From NCBI GenBank assembly GCA_019828545.1, contig JACVRA010000165.1, forward strand, positions 620,001 through 684,000: a DNA stretch of 64,000 nt. Reading direction: 5' to 3'. Source of the DNA: Paracamarosporium sp. OC-R06-R3. Lineage: Eukaryota > Ascomycota > Dothideomycetes > Pleosporales > Didymosphaeriaceae. Below the pieces are notes generated by a model. It was not told where the DNA came from. It worked only from the letters and a program-made list of their open reading frames with translations, and made no database searches. Made by a program: the position numbers and the translations under genes. Of the stretch, positions 57,120 to 64,000 are shown piece after piece; the first letter of the stretch is position 1; each line of letters opens with the position of its first letter.

Positions 57120-57731
57120 ATGAAAGTTGTTTACCTTCTTCCCTGCGTATTCGCTACAGCGGTTTTGGGTACACCAGCAAAGATAGGTTGCCCGCAAGAA
57201 CAGTGTGTCAATGCTACAGATAGCTGCGGTATGCCTTTCAGCGAGTAAATGGCCTTTAACACCACCATACTGCTCCCGCACTGACCATCTCACAGGTGCT
57301 GGGACGATTGTGCCCTCGGAGTCAACGAACGCCCAACCTTCATCGCACCAGAATGTTCAACCACAACTTCTGTCTTAGTGTCTACGGCGCAGAACACGGC
57401 CACAGGTGCAACTCAGACCATCCCGCCTGATGTGACCTCCGCGCCCAACCCACTCGCTCCCGCAGCGACCAGTGGTTGCAAGTCGGAATTCACCATCTGT
57501 ATAGACTATCTGAAGCAGTGTGCCAACGGAACCTACAATATCCCCTACGGAGGCTGCCACGACGCTTGTTCAGTCGACAAGGTGTATCCGGCTCCATCTT
57601 GTACTCTGCAGCCTGGCGCAGCAAAGATGGCGCCAAGCACGAAGACAAAGTCGAAGAAGCCAAGTACGACGAGACCGGCATGCAACAATTCAAAGAGCTT
57701 CATGTGCGCGCCTCTGAACTGGCTGTTCTGA
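57120..57731 (+). CDS. Small secreted cysteine-rich protein, 186 aa
   Basis: Two exons (57120-57244, 57296-57731). The signal peptide MKVVYLLPCVFATAVLGTPA is followed by a first cysteine module (CPQEQCVNATDSCGMPFSE joined to CWDDC across the intron) and, after a Thr/Ala/Pro-rich linker, a second module of the same design (CKSEFTICIDYLKQCANG, then YNIPYGGCHDACSVDKVY and PSC). The C-x3-C ... GGC-x2-C pattern recurs in small secreted proteins of plant-associated fungi. The C-tail is Lys/Ser/Thr-rich. It is exported, and an effector or cell-surface role is inference. The donor at 57245 (GTAAAT) was chosen over an earlier GTATGC because only it restores the Cys frame. The region after about 57590 is open in two frames, so the exact C-terminus is less certain. 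Confidence 0.75.
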
Positions 57732-58497
57732 AGAAAATGCCGGGACATCGCTTCTCATTGACCTTTTCGTGGGACAGGTTGCGTTCATCTCAGAGTTTGC
57801 AACAATAAATGGCGCAGCGTTGGTTCTTTACTTCTATGGCTTTATGCTCTTACTTGTTTCTAATGTATCGTTCTCTAAATGTCTTCTCGCTCCAGTTCGA
57901 TCTTTAGCCTTTCGGACGCAAACTGGGTAGCCTCCCCTGGGTACATGAGTATACGGCCTTCCACGTTCGGGCTTCAAATAGACTGCCTTCTTGCGTAACG
58001 TACAAATATTCGGTAAACTTCATATGTATTAACTAACTGTTCTTGGAAAATGCCATCAAAAGTTCACAAATACGATTGAGTGATTTATCAATGTCTGTGT
58101 TCCTAACCTTAGCGCTACACATCACGTATACCGTCTTAGCACCACATAAGTTACCTAGAGTCTAGTATACTTCGTCCATGGCTTAATCCTATGACTTTAC
58201 TCCACCTACCAATGCCTTAATGACAGATCAGATCGGTCTACAAAAAAGAATGTGTTGGAGGTTTAATAGGACACGTCACTTCTGAAGATATAATACAAAG
58301 ACCTACATGCACGAAATATTATACAGGATAACTTGTCTGGGAGAAGAAGCTACCAAACAAGTACAATTTGGCATCAGAGAGATGCACGTAGGAAAGACAA
58401 ACACAAAAGATGAAGGTACATCAAATCCACTCCAACTCACTGCCAACCATAGGTCCCATCGTCTTCCTCTCTCTCCTCCTCCCAATCCATATCCTCC
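57732..58497. other. Intergenic; may include the true 3' end of the gene at 58498
   Basis: Mostly AT-rich 3' flank of two convergent genes. The stretch 58437-58497 reads, on the minus strand, as an acidic C-terminal tail that would belong to the neighbouring gene if the frame shifts at 58550. Confidence 0.4.
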
Positions 58498-59268
58498 TCA
58501 GACTCTTCCATCCCCTTTTTCCGCTTCAAGGAGCGGGTTCTTCTTCTCCGGGGGGCTTTGGGCGACAGTGCGAAGATTCAATCCAAGCTTGAGCTTGGGC
58601 TTCACGTTCTGTTCCCGAAGACGAGCTTCTTCTTGAGCATCCCGGACAACGGAAATCGCCTCGGAGCCCCTCATGAACTGCACGAAATAAACGTGCATAC
58701 GTAGCTCGCCGATGTCTTCAAAGTGGTCTGAGACAGCGCCCCATTCGAACACATACGCCACGGACAAACACTTCTCCGCGTCGAAGCCCCAGCCGAAGTC
58801 ATCACGACGCAGCATATGAAGCTGGAGTAGCTCCGGGTTCTCCAGACGAGCAAATGCAGTCCTGAGCTCGATCCAAGCTTCCTTTCTTAGGAGCTCAAAA
58901 TCTTCTTCCTTGAGCAGCTCGTCGAGGAGCGCGACGTTTGCTGCCTCTGCCTTCTGGTAGACCGTACCGATCTGCTCGAACTTGGGGTCTTTGGCGGGGT
59001 ACTTGTATATAGTGCCTTTCTTGAGGCAGAAATGTTGGTGCATGTCGTTGGATGCGGGTTGGAGAGCACCAAAGCCACCGGCGTTGGCCGCGTGCGCGTA
59101 GAGGTCGTTGAGTTGCTTGCGAAGCTCGTCGGGAAACTTGTCGTACTTGGGATTGCTCACCGGCTTGGTGTCGGCATCAGTGTGCGTAACGCTCTTTTTG
59201 AGTTTGTCAATGGAGGTGAAGCGCGATGACATTGCGGCGGTGGTGGCGGTTGCGGTGGATGGATACAA
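58498..59268 (-). CDS. Hypothetical charged, probably nuclear protein, 256 aa (likely frameshifted 3' end)
   Basis: Single minus-strand frame; the second Met (MSSRFTSIDKLKKSVTHTD, 59232) is the likelier start. The helical body has PDELRKQLNDLYAHAANAGG, MHQHFCLKKGTIYKYPAKD, LRKEAWIELRTAFARLENPE and WGFDAEKCLSVAYVFEWGAV. I do not recognise the family. As sequenced it ends ...AEKGDGRV. One base fewer in a six-C run (minus strand; plus 58550-58555) would instead continue with an Arg/Lys cluster (RRRRTRSLKRKK) and an acidic tail (EESEEDMDWEEE...) to a stop at 58437. That alternative is far more gene-like. Confidence 0.75.
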   Translation of the reverse strand: MYPSTATATTAAMSSRFTSIDKLKKSVTHTDADTKPVSNPKYDKFPDELRKQLNDLYAHAANAGGFGALQPASNDMHQHFCLKKGTIYKYPAKDPKFEQIGTVYQKAEAANVALLDELLKEEDFELLRKEAWIELRTAFARLENPELLQLHMLRRDDFGWGFDAEKCLSVAYVFEWGAVSDHFEDIGELRMHVYFVQFMRGSEAISVVRDAQEEARLREQNVKPKLKLGLNLRTVAQSPPEKKNPLLEAEKGDGRV

Positions 59269-61900
59269 TGGGTTCGAAATGGTGTAGGCTGAGGGAAGAG
59301 AGTCGCAGTTGAGTCAAGAGTGCGAATTGAGTAGTTGTGTGGGTTGATTTATAGGACAGTATGGTATTTGGGAAGAGAGAACCAAACAAACGCCGGACCA
59401 ATAAATATTGTGCGGCAGGTCTCTGGCAAGCGAGTGAAAGGCCACACAATGACCACCTGTGCAAACAATAGTCTGAATTAACTTGATATACGGATATATT
59501 CCAGGTCTGTATTCAGTTCATGCCGTTTTCTGCGACCCTCTACAATACGCCAGCCATTGTTTTGACAGTTGACGAGCAACATGCGGGGATTACGCGACAT
59601 TCGAACGGGGTTCACCACAGAACTACCGTATTTCTTTACGTCTAAAGTTAATGCTTAGGTGAATGAGCAATGTAGATGAATATGAGTTGAAAATATATAA
59701 GGTGAGTTAAGATAGACGAATCGCAACCGAGCTGCCAGCTCTGAAGCAATTCTTATACCTGTATACCCAGGGTCACCTGATGTTGTCCACTGATTTCCAA
59801 ATTGTCAGCATGAGTGACAATCGGTAACAAACGTTGATATGTCTCGCCTCCATGTCTTCTTCTAAGGCCTTGTCGTATGGTGTTTGTCTAGTCTTGTTCC
59901 GATATAGTTTGTTGATAGGCAACGCAAATCAAAAATCAGCCCCGGGAATTTTCGAGCTTTTGCAATCCTTACGCTCTTCCAAAATTGAAACAATTGGACC
60001 CAGATAGTTCAGTGTTTACTTAATGGTTGTGGATGCTGGTTCGAAGAACGATAGAAGCACCTCCAGACTCGATGGGAGGAAATAGAGAATAATACGGGAT
60101 CACGATCGCTTATGTTCTGCCTAGCATGAGGCATTACATTACATTCTACCTTTTGCCAGAGTTTCATACTCTTTCTGATACTATAAACATCATGCTTATG
60201 CTCTCTTCTAAACAGTGTCAACATGTTGCCAAACCAGTCTTCCAAACCTTACCCTGCTCCGAACGACGCATCCCATGATCTTCATGTATGCGAAATCACG
60301 AGACCTTATTCATATTAACCATTTGCCTCTAGTAGCTCACGCCACACCTGCAACACTCATCCTCACGATGCCTGCCGAACCAATCTGAAGCATGAGGTCA
60401 AGACAACCGCAGAATTGATCGATTGAAAAATGCAGTGTGCCTTCAATCTGGCGTAGAAATACTTTGCAATGATAATCGAGCTTGCATTTCTCCGCTTGTC
60501 GCTGTGCAGGTTTCCCAAGGTAGGCAGCGAGTGATCACGAGACAGCTCGATGGCTCTGTGACATTTCCAACCGCCAATGTCATATTCTCACGCAAGTAGA
60601 AAAGCTGCATCTCCATTTTGTAACAACCGATAGAAACAGTCTTATAAACATTTGAAATTATCCAGAAAAAGTACATCATCAAGGCAACCCAGAAGAAGTT
60701 CTATATAAAGTAGAGTGTCAAAGGTAGCATACAGTTTATTGAAGGGGGTTTGTGACGGCGTAGTCATTGACTTGATTGTGTCTGTCGTAATTACATTCCC
60801 ATGGGACAGCCGCAATGAAGCCGGATTTTCGCGAAGCTGGATTTTACGAAGCTTTTACTGGGCCTCGAACCCCTTTAACTGTCTTTAGGCTACCTAGTTC
60901 TGTTGCTTCTCAACGCATACTACACTGACCCAATGAGCTATGGTATGATGTCCGAATATGTTGTATGGGCCTGCTGTAGCGGTTTAAGGGTATAGTTGAG
61001 CTATATCAGAAGGTAGAGGCCTGATTGAAAAATATCCTCCAGTCATATAACATCTAGGAGGATATGGGTGACACGTAAGGCGTCATTTCCTGCTATCCAC
61101 AAGGAATTGGCAACCACGTATCCAGTATTGGCTATGTCTTCGTCTTCAAGAAACAGTAGCAGTTCATTCCAAACTCGGAGTCTTTTTCTTACATGTCGGG
61201 GTGTTATTGAGGGTTTGCATTCCATGTACGCGATGCTCGATGTGGTCTCCGTACTACTGAATATATTGAGAGCTTGGCCCGGACAATTTGCCTACGTAAC
61301 TAAAATACTAGCTATTCAAAGAAGGATTAGGTCGCCCCTGGGTAGATCGCGTTTGATCAAGATAGCTGTGCCGATATGGAGCACTTCTGAATGATGGTGA
61401 GCGCACATATTGAGGATTTGAGACTGTGTGATGGCGGAACAAAGGCTGTCGAGTAGACGAGTTCACCTTGAGGATGATCATGCGACGAGGTTAAATGGTG
61501 ACTAAGCGAATCTGCGTTTGGTCTAGGACAAACGTACACTTTGAGATCGCGAATATCTTGGGATCTGTCTTCGCTCTTGTCGATCTCTGTGAGCGTGCGT
61601 AGAGCATGACGATGCTGCGTGTTTGGGATATGATCCCAAAGGCATGGCTCAGCTATATAGTTAAGTCAATTTCTTATGTATTATCAATTTCTGTATACCC
61701 TTCTTTCGGACGCTGAGGCTATCGTTTCTTCATCTCGGTAGCTGCGGTTGGGCATGGGTGTGCTTAACACCGGCTTCTGGACCAAGTTTTCTTCACAGAA
61801 GGAACAGATAGGTTGTCGTCATTAAAGATTGTATATTATCTCAAGAAATTGACTTAGTGTTCGATCGAGAAAGTAAGGACATTCTTTGTCACAATATTGT
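59269..61900. other. Intergenic, AT-rich, with one SINE-like fragment
   Basis: About 2.6 kb between two minus-strand genes. Apart from the tRNA-like element at 60815-60950 I see only short domain-less ORFs. The right part (61560-61900) is AT-rich 3' flank of the pre-ATP-grasp-like gene. Confidence 0.45.
60815..60950 (-). mobile_element. tRNA-derived SINE-like fragment
   Basis: Read on the minus strand: TAGCTCATTGGGTCAG is an A-box-like D-arm, and 60 bases on GGGGTTCGAGGCC is a B-box-like T-arm. No cloverleaf closes: the acceptor and T stems do not pair. The 3' side carries three imperfect copies of a 15-mer (GAAGCYGGATTTTNC, plus strand 60817, 60833, 60848). A tRNA head with a short repeated tail is the usual fungal SINE plan. 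A decayed tRNA is the alternative. Confidence 0.4.
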
Positions 61901-63361
61901 TTAACGTTGAGCCTTCCGATGCCATGGGTATAACAGTATGGCGAACGACCATCTCCATAGATCTAACACCAAACCGAATACTACCCTCGTCATTCGAAAC
62001 AAGGCTTTAACTTTCGAGGATAAGGATGCAGTGTGGTTTACTGCCCAGTTGACGCCCTTCGCCTGCCCAACGATCTTGAAAAGATCACTGACTATCATGA
62101 TGATCCAGAAACATAATGCCGGTCCCGGATCATATGTCTCCCACATCTCTTCTTTAAAGTTGACACCCCATACCCAGCACATCATCGTTATACGTCCTAA
62201 ATCGGCCCACCATTCCCGGTGCCACGGTCTGCATCGGAAGAAGATTCGCGCGAACTCGGAAACAGCTAGAGGTGCGGAATACATCGCTTTCGGGACATTT
62301 CCATCGGCCGGAAATTGCACGGGAATACAATCATTGCTTTCCAGCGTCGGTGATGTATACGCAAGCGCAAGGACCTTCTTTAACTCAGGGACCGCCGCAA
62401 GTAGCACAAGACTTGCATGCGGCTCATTATGGCAGCTAACGACCGTGACCTTCCTTACAAAGCCTGCGTACCTGACCTTATCTAGTAAATGGAACGTAAG
62501 ATTGAGATGGTTCGCAACAACAGTCTGCCATCCATCTAGCGCTTCTACTAGCCTTTGCGTGAATTGGTAGAGCACATCATACAACGGCTCACCAGTACCA
62601 ACAATGATGAAGTTTCGATCTGTAGCTTTCGTATTGGTAACTACAAAAGAACGTATCTGGCCGGCATGCACAAACGCATGTGCAGCATAGAATGAGCCGC
62701 CCTCAGCTACTTCAATAAGTCGGTATGGTTTTGTGTCTGACATTGGCAGGCGCTTGATTGCTTCGACGGTGTGGTCGTCCAGCGTGGAGCAAGAGACAAT
62801 CAGAGGGGTGCTGGAATCTCTGGATCTTGGTGCTGACGATGTGATCGTGGGTTCGACGTCTACGAGCGTGTCCTCATCGTCCGTGTCGTAGCATGGTAGA
62901 GGCTGTAGGGAGAATGTCGATTCGCGATTACTAAGTATCTCCGCGATACATGTGCGTGAGTGAACTGTAAAAGAGGCAGGCACCTTGACGATACAGGGGG
63001 CTTCGGAAGAGACATTGATGATATTGTCGCGCACGAAGTCCTGGAACTCGTAGTCATCCAGGGCAAGAGCTTCACCGACGATGTTGGCGCCTCTTGCCCT
63101 CAAGCTTTCAGCGAAGTGTCCAGGTAGGGATCCAAAGGGAATGACAAGGTCAATGTCGTGTCCGATCGCTTTCCATAGTTCCGCTGCGTTCCATGTCCCA
63201 GTCAGGCGATAGAAGCGTCGGTAAGCGCGAGAGTACCGGGCTGGTGCTGTTCCCCATATACGTTCTTCATCGGCAGCATGGACAGTGTGGCCTTCTGCAG
63301 CAAGCACTCTTGCTAGGGCAAGAGCAGTCGGCAAAGACGCCGAAGTAAAGAGAATGTGCAT
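61901..63361 (-). CDS. Pre-ATP-grasp-like protein with C-terminal membrane helices, 486 aa
   Basis: Single exon. The N-terminus MHILFTSASLPTALALARVL followed by AAEGHTVHAADEERIWGTAP and YSRAYRRFYRL matches the Rossmann-like pre-ATP-grasp domain of fungal and bacterial ATP-grasp ligases. GHDIDLVIPFGSLPGHFAES and the YEFQDFVRDN helix continue that pattern. The central domain (PYRLIEVAEGGSFYAAHAFV, IRSFVVTNTKATDRNFIIVG, LVEALDGWQTVVANHLNLTF) resembles ATP-grasp order, but I cannot find the full ATP- and Mg-binding residue set, so it may be inactive. The last 110 residues contain hydrophobic segments (ALCFWIIMIVSDLF, VVFGLVLDLWRWSFAILLYP), so it is probably membrane-attached. The ATP-grasp assignment rests mainly on the first 110 residues. 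Confidence 0.7.
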   Translation of the reverse strand: MHILFTSASLPTALALARVLAAEGHTVHAADEERIWGTAPARYSRAYRRFYRLTGTWNAAELWKAIGHDIDLVIPFGSLPGHFAESLRARGANIVGEALALDDYEFQDFVRDNIINVSSEAPCIVKVPASFTVHSRTCIAEILSNRESTFSLQPLPCYDTDDEDTLVDVEPTITSSAPRSRDSSTPLIVSCSTLDDHTVEAIKRLPMSDTKPYRLIEVAEGGSFYAAHAFVHAGQIRSFVVTNTKATDRNFIIVGTGEPLYDVLYQFTQRLVEALDGWQTVVANHLNLTFHLLDKVRYAGFVRKVTVVSCHNEPHASLVLLAAVPELKKVLALAYTSPTLESNDCIPVQFPADGNVPKAMYSAPLAVSEFARIFFRCRPWHREWWADLGRITMMCWVWGVNFKEEMWETYDPGPALCFWIIMIVSDLFKIVGQAKGVNWAVNHTASLSSKVKALFRMTRVVFGLVLDLWRWSFAILLYPWHRKAQR

Positions 63362-64000
63362 CGCGAGGAATGGTCACAAGAACAACTTGATTCCCGTCAA
63401 GCTGGAAATGCGCTGGAGCGGTGTTGATACGCACACTGGAGGCGGGGAGTCATGGCAATCAAAGTGAAAACAGAAGTATCGCATCGTCCCATTGTCGCGT
63501 CGAAGTGGTTGATGTTGTGCAAGCCATTGTGACGGAATGTGGGGCGTTGGAGGCAAAGCATCCTATAGGACGACGCCACATTCCGCGGGGGTTTCCTAAA
63601 ACTACCGTGGGAATGCCCTAGCATGGCTGGCGGTCACGCCAAAGCACAACACAAACTCTGGCAAAGTTGCAAAATCATGTGAAGATGGCAGGGCTGTCGC
63701 ATGCCTCGTGGCTGTGGGGTATCATTTGTATTGTACATTGCCTTTCGGCCTAGTTCTACATGTATCGTAACATCGTTATCGTTGCATTTCAGCTACCACG
63801 CTGGGATGCGTTGGCGGTCCGTCTTTCCCTACGCTTCGCAGATCCTGCAGTAGCAGCCTTAAGTGATCCTCTCGGTTTTGGTTGCTCCTCCAGGTCACTG
63901 CTTGCGAATAGTAGATTAAGTCCCACGCATCATCTGAGAGGTTTTGTAGGAATGTAGGCAGCGAGCGCGCTTTCGAATACGCACGCCAAAGGATGCGTCG
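63362..64000. other. Intergenic to the window edge
   Basis: Promoter of the pre-ATP-grasp-like gene and unassigned flank. A 65-codon plus-strand ORF at 63760-63957 has no recognisable feature; it could belong to a gene beyond the edge. Confidence 0.4.

Noticed and set aside
1..64000. CRISPR arrays, bacterial operons, prophage or plasmid features
   Set aside because: Spliceosomal introns throughout and no regularly spaced repeats; this is eukaryotic nuclear DNA.

Overview
The window looks like nuclear DNA of a filamentous ascomycete (Pezizomycotina), most likely a dothideomycete. Genes are monocistronic, lie on both strands, and are split by short introns of about 44-90 nt with GTAAGT-like donors, CTAAC/CTGAC-like branch sites and AG acceptors. 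The families present are typical of that group: DUF3074, 2EXR, SAM+HMG box, GH43 with a CBM35-like tail, and a flavin monooxygenase fused to a DUF6314-like module. Assignments rest on reading translations and splice sites by eye. No database search was run.

Region 1 (1-10043): an RNase D/WRN-type 3'-5' exonuclease that runs off the left edge, diverging from a six-exon LSM5 gene; a SAM + HMG-box nuclear protein; a DUF3074 START-like protein.

Region 2 (10044-22379): an AT-rich intergenic block with a tandem unit of about 299 bp that has a Pol III-like layout; a 1574-residue Q-rich, coiled-coil scaffold-like protein; a very small spliced gene whose second intron decides whether it encodes a tail anchor; an orphan of 207 residues; and a protein with AT-hooks and a C-terminal chromodomain.

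Region 3 (22607-33565): two neighbouring minus-strand genes encoding proteins with runs of Cys-x-x triplets, one built from microexons and one with an N-terminal Met-Gly-Cys acylation motif. These are the most unusual content in the window. They are followed by an APC-family permease, a small charged protein, an orphan spliced ORF and a Ser/Pro/Ala-rich protein.

Region 4 (33566-45621): a small orphan gene whose 5' end is built from local duplications, then about 11.5 kb with no gene I can support, only simple repeats and fragmentary coding-like stretches.

Region 5 (45622-64000): a secreted GH43 enzyme, a 2EXR protein overlapping tail-to-tail with a GNAT acetyltransferase (which has a GC-AG intron), an NAA40/NatD-like acetyltransferase, a LYR-motif mitochondrial protein, the monooxygenase-DUF6314 fusion, a small cysteine-rich secreted protein, a charged nuclear-like protein with a probable homopolymer frameshift, a tRNA-derived SINE-like fragment, and a pre-ATP-grasp-like membrane protein.

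There is no sign of an operon or a recognisable biosynthetic cluster. Housekeeping functions (RNA decay and splicing, N-terminal acetylation, mitochondrial LYR protein) are interspersed with lineage-restricted genes.
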